Notes under the pieces: model-generated
What the model was told of the DNA's origin: nothing
Databases searched by the model: none
The model's input: only the letters and a program-made list of their open reading frames with translations
Part shown: positions 19,551-29,510 of the stretch, piece by piece
How the letters are laid out: each line of letters begins with the position of its first letter
How positions within the stretch are numbered: position 1 is the stretch's first letter
DNA from: Porphyridium purpureum
Taxonomy: Eukaryota > Rhodophyta > Bangiophyceae > Porphyridiales > Porphyridiaceae
DNA: 64,000 nucleotides
Assembly (NCBI GenBank): GCA_008690995.1
Contig: VRMN01000004.1
Span: 930,001-994,000 of the forward strand
Direction: 5' to 3'
Position numbers and translations under genes: made by a program

Positions 19551-20450
19551 ATGTATATTTCCCCGTATTTCTTGAGCCGCAAGCGGACTCCAAGCCGTGT
19601 CCGGGATCCGCGAGGCACCGCTTTGTGCGTGTCGCCAACGCCCTCCGAGCAACCCACGGGCGTCACTTTCTCGCCTGCAGGTTTGCTGACGCCATACCAC
19701 ATTGGCGTGGCGCAAGTTTTGAGAGAACGCGGTCGGATTTCTCCATCTGTTCCGCTCGGTGGAGCGAGCGGAGGCGCTCTTGTGGCCGTCGCGTTGGCTT
19801 TAGATCTTCCCTTTGATCAGATACTGGACGCCTGTATTTCGTTGAACGCGCAATGTACGGAGCATGGGACTCAATGGAACTTGCACGGAATTTTAGCCAA
19901 TGTTCTGGACGAACTGCTAGAGGACGACGTCGCGTTCCGCGTGAATGCGCGCGCAGATGAGCACGCAGCCCCTGTGGTGATTGGTATCACGCGACTGTTT
20001 CACAAAACCCATCTCGCGCCGCGCGGAGTGTTTGTGTCGACATTTCAAGACCGAGCGCATCTCATCGAGGCCTTACTTTGCTCGTGCGCGATTCCGCTCT
20101 ACTTCTCGCGCTGGCCCGCGCTCAGTTATCGAGGCTGGCCGGCACTCGATGGCTTCTTTGCCGGCTCGCGTGCTGACTTTGGCGCACCGGCGCTGAGCGA
20201 TGTGGGCGTGGACAGGAGAAATACTCTACGTGTATGTCCTTTCTCTGCGCCTTCAGTCGGAATGGATCTTGCGCCGGAGTCTGGGCCAGCTATCACACCG
20301 CATCTTCGGACCAACACTTCAACTACTGACTCGGAAAAGTTGCTGCGCTGGGCGCTCGGTCAGCCCCCGCCTTCAGAATCTCAGGTCGGCGATTTGTACG
20401 ACGCTGGTCGATCTGACGCAGGACGGTTCCTGAAAGTGCACACTTTCTGA
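19551..20450 (+). CDS. Patatin-like phospholipase
   Basis: This serine hydrolase of the patatin family (299 aa) has an oxyanion loop in FSPAGLLTPYHIGV, a nucleophile elbow GGASGGALVAVAL (Ser in G-A-S-G-G), and a catalytic Asp in PALDGFFAG. It probably releases fatty acids from membrane or storage lipids. The ATG at 19551 gives a basic N-terminal presequence of about 40 residues (FLSRKRTPSRVRDPRG); an in-frame ATG at 19338 would overlap the P450 coding region. The C-terminal third is divergent. Confidence 0.75.
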   Translation: MYISPYFLSRKRTPSRVRDPRGTALCVSPTPSEQPTGVTFSPAGLLTPYHIGVAQVLRERGRISPSVPLGGASGGALVAVALALDLPFDQILDACISLNAQCTEHGTQWNLHGILANVLDELLEDDVAFRVNARADEHAAPVVIGITRLFHKTHLAPRGVFVSTFQDRAHLIEALLCSCAIPLYFSRWPALSYRGWPALDGFFAGSRADFGAPALSDVGVDRRNTLRVCPFSAPSVGMDLAPESGPAITPHLRTNTSTTDSEKLLRWALGQPPPSESQVGDLYDAGRSDAGRFLKVHTF

Positions 20451-20534
20451 CATCTTCGAGGCGCTGTGGCAAGGCTAGGCGCATCAGCGAGTCAGCACAA
20501 TGAAACAAACGAAAATTATTAAAGGCTGCGGTTA

Positions 20535-22559
20535 CTACATTTCGTCCAGTCGATGGACAATCAGGCTCGTGTCGCTGATGGAAACGGCCACGCGATGCTC
20601 CCAATTCGCGCGCACATCCGCTATGTGGGCCTGGTGTTGGCCACCAAGCACATACTTTTGTGTAATAAATTGCTGCTCGACTTCGTACCCGGTGTCGAGC
20701 TCGTCCAGGCCGCTTTCGTCTTCTGTGTCCACATTGATGGTGCCACTTGCTGCGCCATTGGAGCGGTGACGCCACACGTAGACCTGATTGCTCCCCTCAT
20801 CGCCAGAGAACAATGCAAAGTCAAATTCGCCATCATCCGCGCTGCACGCGACGCCCGCTGTGCGAGAGAGAATCGTGCGAGAGCGGTGCCCAATGAAACG
20901 TGTGGGCTCATGCCTCACATTGTACGGTGGAGCGGACATCATCACATGATGGGCTGCGCGGTCTTCTCGGCTTCGAAAGGACGCGATCACTGCTCCTCCG
21001 CAGCTTGAGGCAGACTTCTTTTGCATTCCGTTTCGGAATGACGATAAAACCGACATGGAATGGCAGAAACTGCCTGTCGGCCATTTGATCTGAGCCACAG
21101 AATTGAAAGAGTTTTCGGGTGTGACAGGATGGACACGATAGCTGAAAAGTGAATCAAACGTGCTGGCCAGAAAGCTAGCTGTCGACGGACTCCACGAGAG
21201 GCTATGAATAGGCAACTGGCTTTGCAAGCGCTTGTAGCCATCAAATGACGCTAGCTCGTGTGCCGTGTTGCGTAGATCATACAGCAAGATGCACGATCTA
21301 TCTCCACCGACCGCGAGTAGATTTGGATCTGAAAGCCAGCTCACGCATCCTCCCCGCATGCTCATCGCATATGAAATTACAGAGCTGAAATTCTGCTCAG
21401 GGTGTACGACTCGCACCACCTTGTCACCCACAGTCGCCACCGTGCCGCTCACCACGCTTCCTTGATGTGGGCAGCAGCGAATATCTCGTACAGGTTCTAG
21501 GTGCAGCGCCGAGCGGCCCATGCTCATGGCGCCATTTGGAAACAGCGTGTTGAGTTTGACGAGGCCATATCCCATTCGAGGGAGCGACGGGTTCAGCGCG
21601 CAGCTGGCATAGATCGCATGAGCTCCACGCGAACCTATGTCGACCGACCTTCCGCCTAGGCGCAAAGGGACACACGCAAACGCCATACCACCGCTCCTGA
21701 GTTTGCTGTGGCCGCTACCAACTGCTGTCCCAAACTTTTCAACTCGAGCTCTTTTCCTGTCGGTGAGCTCAAGATCGGAAACGCTTTCGTGATGATGACG
21801 ACTGTCGCTTTCAAGGAGTCGTTTTTCGACCTCTTCTAGCCGTACACGTAGCTTTTGATTGTCATATGTGAGCGCCTCGCTAGCCATGCGAAGCAAGGCA
21901 TTATTCCTCCGCTCATCATTCAGCCGCGCGCGCTCCTGCTTCAGCTGCGCATGCAGCGTTTCGAGCTCTGAATTATCCACACACGTGAGTCTGGCGGGCG
22001 CGTAAATTGGATGCCATCCCTCGCCTTTTCTGGCGCTTTTCTTCTTCTTGCATGTCGGACATTTACCCGCCTGCTTGAGCCACTTGACCACGCACATGAG
22101 CCCGAAAAGGTGCCCGCACGTCAGACTTACGAGCCGGTGATTTCCTTCCTGATCCCACGGCTCCAAACAAATCGAGCACGTGCTGCCATCTGCCGCAGCA
22201 TCTCCTGGGCAACTCTTTTTTTCTACATTACCTGGTTCAAACGCAGCCGCTTGCAGCGCTGGTTCCAAACTGTCATCTTCTGGTTTGTCCCCGGCGCGAC
22301 TTCCTCCGCAGATATTCGCATGCATCTGCACCAAAGGAGCCACCTCATGTGCATCCACCCCATCTTCTCGCGCCCCATCTGTCGTCTCAACACGCGGCAG
22401 ACGGCGGCGACTTGATGTTGGGCTCTCGACTCGCTCTGCGACAGGCATAAACAGCAAATCAAGTTCCAAGTTGCCCGCCATTTCGTCCGGACCAAGTCTT
22501 CCGTTCACATCTCCGGATGGCCAACGGTCAAATTCTGCACCGACGTCATCTTGCGACAT
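20535..22559 (-). CDS. RFWD3: RFWD3-like RING/WD40 E3 ubiquitin ligase
   Basis: An acidic N-terminus precedes a RING finger at about residues 128-175 (CSICLEPWDQ, CGHLFG, CPTCKKK). A coiled coil follows (NSELETLHAQLKQERARLNDE, then MASEALTYDNQKLRVRLEEVEKRL), then WD40-like repeats to the end of the 674-residue protein (QGSVVSGTVATVGDKVVRVV, LLYDLRNTAHE). This order is that of RFWD3, which ubiquitinates RPA and RAD51 at stalled forks and interstrand crosslinks. It is divergent from the Ycf45-like gene, with about 190 bp between ATGs, and nearly convergent with the patatin gene. Confidence 0.8.
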   Translation of the reverse strand: MSQDDVGAEFDRWPSGDVNGRLGPDEMAGNLELDLLFMPVAERVESPTSSRRRLPRVETTDGAREDGVDAHEVAPLVQMHANICGGSRAGDKPEDDSLEPALQAAAFEPGNVEKKSCPGDAAADGSTCSICLEPWDQEGNHRLVSLTCGHLFGLMCVVKWLKQAGKCPTCKKKKSARKGEGWHPIYAPARLTCVDNSELETLHAQLKQERARLNDERRNNALLRMASEALTYDNQKLRVRLEEVEKRLLESDSRHHHESVSDLELTDRKRARVEKFGTAVGSGHSKLRSGGMAFACVPLRLGGRSVDIGSRGAHAIYASCALNPSLPRMGYGLVKLNTLFPNGAMSMGRSALHLEPVRDIRCCPHQGSVVSGTVATVGDKVVRVVHPEQNFSSVISYAMSMRGGCVSWLSDPNLLAVGGDRSCILLYDLRNTAHELASFDGYKRLQSQLPIHSLSWSPSTASFLASTFDSLFSYRVHPVTPENSFNSVAQIKWPTGSFCHSMSVLSSFRNGMQKKSASSCGGAVIASFRSREDRAAHHVMMSAPPYNVRHEPTRFIGHRSRTILSRTAGVACSADDGEFDFALFSGDEGSNQVYVWRHRSNGAASGTINVDTEDESGLDELDTGYEVEQQFITQKYVLGGQHQAHIADVRANWEHRVAVSISDTSLIVHRLDEM

Positions 22560-22747
22560 GTCCAGCGCATCTATCTACCCATCCACCCGACTCCCACAGG
22601 CCCCGCCCGCTCATCCTCTCGCTCCCTCAATCCTTACCTGTCCTCTCTTGCACGGGTGACAAACACCCGTCGGCTGCAGCAACGTCTCCGTCGGAAAGTG
22701 GCCAGGGGAGCAGACGTGAGAGGCACGACGAACTGTGGGCGGGAAGA

Positions 22748-25700
22748 ATGGAGGGACGGGCGCGTGTGAGCGGCTACGTGCACGCCCCAGTGCAAGCTGC
22801 GGAAGCACGCTTATTGTCGTCAAAGTATTCTGTCGGGCATTGTGCGGCGTCGGCGTGTTTGCTGCGTGAGAACGTGCGCGAGCATGCGTTTGTGTGTCCC
22901 GATCGGGTGGAAGAGAGGCACAGCGAAGGAGGCTCACGTGCTCGTCCGGCGTCAAATCGGGGTGTAAGATACCAGGGTGGAATTAGGATGATGAAGATTA
23001 AGCTCAAAAGGTACAAGGAGGAAAGATACATTATCCGCTTGATTCGCTTTCTGAAACTGGAGTGCAAGCAGAACGGACCTTTTCCCGTGAGCCAGGTTGG
23101 AGAGCACGTTTCAAAGCCACCCGCCGTCTTCACGGAGCTCGAATTCTTCCTGTCACGGCCAGAATTGTTCAGGCTTGAGCTTGATCCGGCGAGGGACGAG
23201 CCCGTCGTGTCGCTGATGGGTGAGTCGGAGCAGCTGGAGGACCAGCGCGAACAGTGGAGCAAGATCATGCTTGTACAAAGCGCAGATGAAGCTCGCCTGG
23301 CGGCAGCTCGCATAAAGACCCGCCGAGTGCTGAGCGTTCAACCGATATTTCTCAAGGGCGGCCTCCTATCTTTGCTTGCTGTCGGCACCGTCAGCAACTT
23401 TGCTCATGGCGCTCTTCCGCTGGAAGCTGTGTATGTGTTCGATATCATGCGCTGGCGAGACTTTGATGATCCAGAAAAGACCGAATCTGCACTGGAGCTC
23501 AGAGATGTGCTGTCGCACACCGATTCAGTCAAGGTCGTCTTGAATGGGTCCGCATTACAAACCGAAACGGTGAATTGTGATCTGGACTTACAGATTAACT
23601 CGCTCTTGGATCTGCAGGTTATTCATGGTATGAATCAAGACCTCGCTGGGTCGCTCGATACTGGACAGCCCGGACGCACGCAGCCCGGTGCCCGAGATGA
23701 TGGCGATGCCCTTGCAACCGTAGATTCTATGCTAGCGTTGTACGGCATCAGGCGACCTGCATTGCAGTACACGAATCTCGAAAAGTCGCCTTACATTGTA
23801 TCAAAGGATGCGTGGAGGACGAGGCCAATAACCACTGCGATGATAGAGCATATTACGAACGACATCAAGTACCTGGCGTTTCTCGGCTACCAACTTCTTC
23901 GGGATGTGTCCAAGCAGTCTGAGCAGTACCACTACTGGACACTCCTCACCAAACTGCATGGAATACGAGCGCGCCGTGGTGCGCCAGCGCGCAAAAGTCT
24001 CGAAGACAGAAACGTGCTAAAACTTCTCAGCCAGGTCAAGCGAAATGCTTTGCATCAGCTTTCGTTTGATGCGGAAAATGATTATGCGCCTAGGTACACC
24101 ATGGTCGCTCCTATGACACCCGACGAAAGCGGATCAAAGTCTGAGCAGGAGGACGATCGGTGCGTGATTGAATTTGCTGCCGCGATTCCGAACGATGAAG
24201 TTTTTAGGATTCTGACCGACTTTCTCGACTCTGAGCTGGCCGAGGCAGTTGTCGAAAACATCGTGAACTCACAAATGCAAACAAGCGCCGGGCCGCTGCG
24301 AACTTTAGTCATCGATAAGCGCGGTGTTGTGCGCGGACGCTTCCGCGAGTCGCAGCGGTGCTCGAGTCCGATTACCCAGTACGCGTTCGGTATTCCTTTC
24401 ATGCGAATTCCGCTAAATGAGTTTCAATGGGAGCAGGCTGCCGCGGCTCTTGAAGAAGCCTACGGTGACGAGTTTCGTACCAGAATGAATTCGGCTGCCA
24501 TTCCTGGCACCTTACACCGTCTCGTAGTCCTGCGCAACGGTTTCGGTCGTATTTTGCAAGTATGCATCTATTTTGAGTCAAGCTTTGAAACCGCTTCAAA
24601 GGGTATTCCCGATCTCCTGAACAGATTTGTCGCGCGAACAATCACTCAGGAAGGCTCTGGGTACTGCGTGGCAGTAGTTGGACGCGCAAAATCAGGCAAG
24701 ACTGCTCTTGTGAGAAGCGCAGTGCGTTCACTTCTCCTTGGTGTCGAAGATCGCAAGACTCGGTCCGGCAACCTTAAAGTCGCGCTGATCGACTCATTTG
24801 GTGCTCTGACAAACCATGCAGCAGGTCTGAATCTAGTGTCGCAGAGCGTCGAACATTGCAAAGTGTATATTCCGAATAGAACCGAGTCACAGGCACTCAT
24901 GATTTTGCGATGTTTGGACACCTACAGGCCGGATGTTCTTGTCGTTGATTGCATTGACAGTTCAGAGGAACTCGATGCGCTGCGTGTGGCAAAGCGCCGA
25001 GGCGTCTCGGTGCTTGCGGGGGCACGCGTTGAAAGTCTCGAAGCTTGGTTTGGTTCTCATCTTGAAGGAAAGGCCGGCACTCTAGGTCCTCCGGAAGCGG
25101 CGATGGGCTGTTTTGAAACCATGATTGAATGTGTGGACCCGTTGCGGTTGCGGCTGGTGGAGAATGTGGAACGTAACTGGGGCTTGGTTCAGCGAGGTCG
25201 CCAGCTAGAAATAGAGGAGCGTTTTGAGTCTGCGGCAGATGGGAATTGGTTTGCGCGGTTCACTTTTGATTTGCAGGACTACCTCGAAAATGACCGTGCT
25301 GCAGTGCCGCTGGAGCAGAGCCGAAAGTGGCAGAGCTCTTTGATACGATCAGCATGGGTACCGGAACCGGCCATTAGCTTCCTTGCATTCGAAGCCGTTG
25401 CCACGCCGCCGCGATTCGAGCCAGCTGGAAGCCTTGACGCACTTGCCGCGCAAGTACCAGAGCGAGACTATGTTCTGGAGCAGCGCGCTAGGAGAAGAGC
25501 GCCACGGCTCCCGCCTGCCTATAACCCCTTGAAATGGGGCGAAGTATACGGAATGAAACCTCGCGAGAGGCCTGCACAGATTTTGAGACGACTGATGGAC
25601 CGGGACGAGCTGGGCGTGGTCATGGAGCGGCGCTCGGAAAGAGTGAGGAAGCTGCGGGAGGCTGGCCAGTGGCAAAAGATTGGGGGTGTGGTAAAAGATG

Positions 25701-26140
25701 AGCCAGTCCTTCCCCCAAGTATTCCACTGGAACAGCTTAGTTTACCGAGAGCGACCGCAGTACCAAAAGCCCGAGCTAAAGAGGAAGAAGACAGTGCCAC
25801 CGAATCAGAGGAGGAGGGGGAGGAGGAGGAGGACCAGGAGGACCAGGAGGACCAGGACGACGAGGACGACGAGGACGACGAGGACGACGAGGACGACGAG
25901 GACGACGAGGACGACGAAGGACTGGCCTACGACGAAATTGCTGAGGATGAGACGGACGCGCGAGATTTACGTGTACTTGAAGAAATAGAGGAGATGCAAA
26001 CCGGCGTGTATGGCATCGAACAACGATACAGGCTCGAAATGATCATGCGAGCCAATGCGGACACAACGATGGGGGATCTGTCTGCCCAACCTGCGCTGCC
26101 AGACGACACAACAAAGCGGGCTCGAGGTCGGCGACCATGA
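22748..26140 (+). CDS. Ycf45/SPD1-like P-loop ATPase, enlarged
   Basis: The 1130-residue product has a C-terminal-half domain matching Ycf45/SpoIIIAA-related ATPases such as plant SPD1: IPGTLHRLVVLRNGFGRILQ, then Walker A GRAKSGKT at about residue 645, RPDVLVVDCIDSSEELDALR (Walker B region, about 732) and AKRRGVSVLAGARVESLEAW. In the family the Walker B strand normally reads DEI; here it is DCI, losing the usual catalytic Glu. After that, a PAYNPLKWGEVYGMKPRERP segment, then an acidic Glu/Asp repeat (about 1020-1057) and a charged C-terminus. The first 350 residues are not recognised. Family members act in plastids. The ATG at 22748 is the first after the RFWD3 leader; the frame is open upstream to 22517. 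Confidence 0.6.
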   Translation: MEGRARVSGYVHAPVQAAEARLLSSKYSVGHCAASACLLRENVREHAFVCPDRVEERHSEGGSRARPASNRGVRYQGGIRMMKIKLKRYKEERYIIRLIRFLKLECKQNGPFPVSQVGEHVSKPPAVFTELEFFLSRPELFRLELDPARDEPVVSLMGESEQLEDQREQWSKIMLVQSADEARLAAARIKTRRVLSVQPIFLKGGLLSLLAVGTVSNFAHGALPLEAVYVFDIMRWRDFDDPEKTESALELRDVLSHTDSVKVVLNGSALQTETVNCDLDLQINSLLDLQVIHGMNQDLAGSLDTGQPGRTQPGARDDGDALATVDSMLALYGIRRPALQYTNLEKSPYIVSKDAWRTRPITTAMIEHITNDIKYLAFLGYQLLRDVSKQSEQYHYWTLLTKLHGIRARRGAPARKSLEDRNVLKLLSQVKRNALHQLSFDAENDYAPRYTMVAPMTPDESGSKSEQEDDRCVIEFAAAIPNDEVFRILTDFLDSELAEAVVENIVNSQMQTSAGPLRTLVIDKRGVVRGRFRESQRCSSPITQYAFGIPFMRIPLNEFQWEQAAAALEEAYGDEFRTRMNSAAIPGTLHRLVVLRNGFGRILQVCIYFESSFETASKGIPDLLNRFVARTITQEGSGYCVAVVGRAKSGKTALVRSAVRSLLLGVEDRKTRSGNLKVALIDSFGALTNHAAGLNLVSQSVEHCKVYIPNRTESQALMILRCLDTYRPDVLVVDCIDSSEELDALRVAKRRGVSVLAGARVESLEAWFGSHLEGKAGTLGPPEAAMGCFETMIECVDPLRLRLVENVERNWGLVQRGRQLEIEERFESAADGNWFARFTFDLQDYLENDRAAVPLEQSRKWQSSLIRSAWVPEPAISFLAFEAVATPPRFEPAGSLDALAAQVPERDYVLEQRARRRAPRLPPAYNPLKWGEVYGMKPRERPAQILRRLMDRDELGVVMERRSERVRKLREAGQWQKIGGVVKDEPVLPPSIPLEQLSLPRATAVPKARAKEEEDSATESEEEGEEEEDQEDQEDQDDEDDEDDEDDEDDEDDEDDEGLAYDEIAEDETDARDLRVLEEIEEMQTGVYGIEQRYRLEMIMRANADTTMGDLSAQPALPDDTTKRARGRRP
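25806..25918 (+). repeat. GAC/GAG tandem repeat encoding an acidic tract
   Basis: Runs of GAGGAGG, GGACCAGGA and a 9-base unit GACGACGAG repeated about eight times encode an uninterrupted Glu/Asp stretch in the Ycf45-like gene. The near-perfect units suggest recent, slippage-driven expansion. Confidence 0.85.
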
Positions 26141-26190
26141 AAGGAAAAAAGAAAACCGAGTTGTTTACCCTCGCTGGCTCTATCGATACA

Positions 26191-27792
26191 TCAAAGCTCC
26201 TCCTTCTCAGTGCTTTGTGCACAGAGATTATCTGTTCTGGCTTCGAAAGTCCCAAACGTGATGTACCCATCTCGCTCCGAGGCGTACGGGACGGATGCAG
26301 CCCAAAACCGAGCGCTTGGATCCATTGCCACGTCCCATGCAAAAAAGCTACCCTGCAATGACGCCTCACCCCTCAAGATGGGGGTTATATGTTGGTCCAG
26401 GACAAACATCTGAGATATACCGCTTGAAACGCCATCTGCTGCGCATGCATTGCTCCAGCTGCGCCTATACACAAACAATGCCCCGACATCGGGCTCGCCA
26501 CGGCCCGACTTTGCCCCAGGTGCTCCAACAATCAAGGTCGTTCCAGCCCGATTCAGCGCAAGCGAGCCGCCGAAATTGTCTTCTTCCAGTCCAGCCTCGA
26601 GGCGAAGTTCCTGCAGCAGCGAGTACATGCCCGAATCAAAATTCCTCATAAATACATAAGCGGCGCCTGCATACTGGCGCTCCCCATCTGCACCAACCGC
26701 AATCACACTCGCATCGCCCGACATGGCAAGCCGGTACCCAAAGAACGAGTCTTCCTGCGGGTTGGGTTGGCTCAAGGTTTGCATGAAGATAAATTCATCG
26801 CGCTGTGACTGGCGAACATAAACATGGGCGCTACCTTGTTCGCTTTTTTCACCAGGCGCTCCCACCACAAGTACTAACCCGTCTTCGCTGACCGCCAGGG
26901 CGACACCAAAATTATTACGCACACGAGCGTTCCCGTGTCGCAGTTCAACGTACGGCTCCTCCGGCAACAGCATCTGCAGATAATCGCAGTGCTCGAATAG
27001 AACTGCCTTGCGCGTGGAACCACCAGCCGAACAATGATACACGTACACTGCACCCAAGTTAAGCATGTGCCCTTTAGCCGCTACTAGCAGAGTTTCTCCG
27101 TCAAGGGACGCTGCTAAGGCGGAGCCATAGCGTTCATTCACGAACGCGTTCGGACTTTCCAACGTGGCTCTTGTGTTCTCGACCCAGGCTGCGTCCTCGT
27201 CTTCCATTTCCGAATCCATGTTCCGGTGGAACACGCGGACAAGCCCGCGATTTTGTCTCGTGCCGGGCGCCGATAAAAGCAAAGTATGCTTGTTCAATCT
27301 CAAAACGCAATCAAAGCCCAACGAGTCCCCGGATTGAGGGGCTCTTAAAACGCCTCTGACGTGTTCCTGGGCGCCCTCCGCAAACTCTGATCTGATTCCT
27401 TGACCCTGTCCTTTCAGCTCAAACAAGCCTGTGCGCGCGTTTCTCTGTATCATGAACGCGCCTCCCTGCCATGCATTCATCCGCGTCGCGCTAGCCACGA
27501 CGACAAACTCTCCATCCTCCAGAGACGTATCCACACACAATCTCTGCCCCAGCAGCACGCCACCAGATCCAGGCCCAGCACCGCTGCCGACGCTCACGAT
27601 CTGCTGCCGTTGAACATGTTGCGAAGAAACAAAGCCAAACAGGGTACTCGCGACCACCGCCGCCACCGCGACCACAAATACGAAAGGAGGTGAAGCCGAG
27701 GCACCAGAGCCGATTGAAGACAACGGTCCGCAGTTGGTCACTCCTTCGATATACGTCCGCTTTCTCATGCTGGGTCTGTTCTCGATCCGCAT
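26191..27792 (-). CDS. FG-GAP (integrin-alpha-type) repeat membrane-anchored protein
   Basis: The 533-residue product has a hydrophobic segment at about residues 37-56 (FVFVVAVAAVVASTLFGFV), acting as a signal anchor. Several FG-GAP propeller blades follow, for example FGVALAVSEDGLVLVVGAPG, FFGYRLAMSGDASVIAVGAD and FGGSLALNRAGTTLIVGAPG, ending in AHVYVR/AYVFMR/LFVYRR. It is predicted to be a luminal or extracellular beta-propeller. An alternative start is the second Met (27768). The leader on the coding strand carries a long GA repeat. It ends 50 bp from the convergent Ycf45-like gene. Confidence 0.75.
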   Translation of the reverse strand: MRIENRPSMRKRTYIEGVTNCGPLSSIGSGASASPPFVFVVAVAAVVASTLFGFVSSQHVQRQQIVSVGSGAGPGSGGVLLGQRLCVDTSLEDGEFVVVASATRMNAWQGGAFMIQRNARTGLFELKGQGQGIRSEFAEGAQEHVRGVLRAPQSGDSLGFDCVLRLNKHTLLLSAPGTRQNRGLVRVFHRNMDSEMEDEDAAWVENTRATLESPNAFVNERYGSALAASLDGETLLVAAKGHMLNLGAVYVYHCSAGGSTRKAVLFEHCDYLQMLLPEEPYVELRHGNARVRNNFGVALAVSEDGLVLVVGAPGEKSEQGSAHVYVRQSQRDEFIFMQTLSQPNPQEDSFFGYRLAMSGDASVIAVGADGERQYAGAAYVFMRNFDSGMYSLLQELRLEAGLEEDNFGGSLALNRAGTTLIVGAPGAKSGRGEPDVGALFVYRRSWSNACAADGVSSGISQMFVLDQHITPILRGEASLQGSFFAWDVAMDPSARFWAASVPYASERDGYITFGTFEARTDNLCAQSTEKEEL

Positions 27793-27879
27793 CCGTTCCT
27801 GGCCTTACACGCAGAATCCGTTACTCTGCCGTCTCGCAAGATCGCGCGCGCGCGCTTTCTCCGTTTCCTCGTGATGTCT

Positions 27880-27930
27880 GCCTCAGTCTCTCTCTCGCAA
27901 CCTCTCTCTCTCTCTCTCTCTCTCTCGCTT
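27880..27930 (+). repeat. CT dinucleotide repeat (GA on the coding strand)
   Basis: An almost pure CT run at 27901-27927, with shorter CT runs before it, lies about 100 bp upstream of the FG-GAP gene's ATG. As transcribed it is GA-rich. Confidence 0.85.
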
Positions 27931-28037
27931 CGTGAGCATTCCTGTGACTCGCTTTATGGACCAATTTTTCTGGCAAGCGTCTGGAGAGATCAAAGACCAA
28001 GCACGTGCTGGTGATGTCTTGCGGTCTTCATGTGACT

Positions 28038-29129
28038 TTATGACACCTCGTAAGGATCTCCATATGGCGACCGCCCATTCAGATTGTGCTGGACTTTCAG
28101 ACGGAGTTGGTACCTCAGCAGGCGAAGGGCTAGTCCGATGCGAGCGCAGATGGCGTCGTACAGGGCCACACATTCCGGCGCGTCACAGCTGATGGATTGC
28201 TGATTGAGGCAGGCGCAATGCTCGTCCAGGAGGTCCTGCATGTGGATAGGATCACCAACGAGCACAAAAATCTCGTGGCCTGTGGACGGAACCATGCTGA
28301 CGCACTTATTGGTGATTGGGTCTTGTGGCATGACACGCTCCATGCCGTCTTGATAGATTGGAAGCACAACCGGCGCTTTGCCGGAAAGAAAGTACGAGCG
28401 CGTGATCACCTTGCCAATGCCGCGTCGCATCCGCTCAATGCGAGGCATTTGGACCACTCTGCCTTCGGGATACACGTGAACCCATTCGCCTCGCTGAATC
28501 AGCGCGGCGAGCTGATCCAGTTCAGGCTGCTGGAGCCCTCCGAATCGCACGACCGGCAGCACTTTTCCTAGCGTGCAAAACTTCCGCTTTAAGTATCCAC
28601 CTCGAAAGCAGATGTCGCTGGCGCACAAGCCCCAGCGCACCTTTTCCGGTTGTTGCACAAGCAAGCGCAGAGGTAGCATGGCGCTGATCAAAAAGGGATC
28701 GTCCAGGATCGATCGATGATTCATGACAGACACGAGACCTGTTCCGCCTTCTCGATCCAGCACGTGAGTGTGCAGCTTTTCGAGCCCATACACGGTCAGC
28801 GTATTGGCGTACTTGAGCAGCGCATGCGCGAAAAGGGTGGTCGCTCCCAGCACCAGACGTCTGAACAATCCATTATTCCGGCGATCGGGCTGGTCATAAA
28901 GCTCGTTCATGTTGACATTTGCTCGGTACTCCTTGTTTCGTTCGTCCACAACTTGCCGGTCGCGCTCTGTAAAGCCAGAGAAAGGCTGCACTTGCATAAG
29001 TGCGAGTTTCAGCCGACGCTCCTTCTCTTTGTCAGTCCCCGATGCGTGCGCGCGGAGCGCGCTACGGAAGTCTGCCAGCCATCTATCGCAGCATGAGCCC
29101 ACGTGCGTCTCGGCACTCGTCTCAGACAT
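28038..29129 (-). CDS. Tafazzin-like phospholipid acyltransferase
   Basis: This PlsC-domain acyltransferase (363 aa) has the catalytic HX4D motif in MNHRSILDDPFL and the acceptor-side motif VYPEGRVVQ. RWGLCASDICFRGGYLKRKF and LPVVRFGG match the tafazzin subgroup. Tafazzins remodel cardiolipin on the mitochondrial inner membrane side facing the intermembrane space. The N-terminal 90 residues include RNNGLFRRLVLGATTLFAHALLK, a probable membrane-association helix. The start at 29129 is the first ATG in an open frame. It is tail to tail with no close partner and separated from TRM7 by about 380 bp. Confidence 0.85.
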   Translation of the reverse strand: MSETSAETHVGSCCDRWLADFRSALRAHASGTDKEKERRLKLALMQVQPFSGFTERDRQVVDERNKEYRANVNMNELYDQPDRRNNGLFRRLVLGATTLFAHALLKYANTLTVYGLEKLHTHVLDREGGTGLVSVMNHRSILDDPFLISAMLPLRLLVQQPEKVRWGLCASDICFRGGYLKRKFCTLGKVLPVVRFGGLQQPELDQLAALIQRGEWVHVYPEGRVVQMPRIERMRRGIGKVITRSYFLSGKAPVVLPIYQDGMERVMPQDPITNKCVSMVPSTGHEIFVLVGDPIHMQDLLDEHCACLNQQSISCDAPECVALYDAICARIGLALRLLRYQLRLKVQHNLNGRSPYGDPYEVS

Positions 29130-29510
29130 CGTCGATAATCATGGACGTAGAGTAGCCGCGGATCGCGTCTTTGACCGTGCGTTATGGCTGGTCAAAATTC
29201 TGAAAGCAGATGGCGACGGAGTGTGGAAGGTGAGACCAGAGCTCGGAATGTAACAGAAGGACATGAATACATGCACAGCAAAATGCGCTGGGCGCATTCG
29301 CAAGTATCCACGAGACAGAGAAAACCAGCTGCGCCACGCTTTCCAAAGAATGGGAGACCGCTTGAGTGCCAGAGTGAAGGAAAAGTTCGGACTCTGGCCC
29401 TAGAGCGGCAATCGCGTTTGATGCACGTGAGCGTGAGACCGGCCCAGAATGATTGCCTGAACTCATGCGACGCAAGCTAGTAGAACAAGACTGGAACTTT
29501 AGTCATTCTT
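29130..29510. other. Intergenic stretch without recognised genes
   Basis: Upstream flank of tafazzin and 3' flank of TRM7. Short open frames on both strands have no protein character, and no repeat or RNA gene was recognised. Confidence 0.4.
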
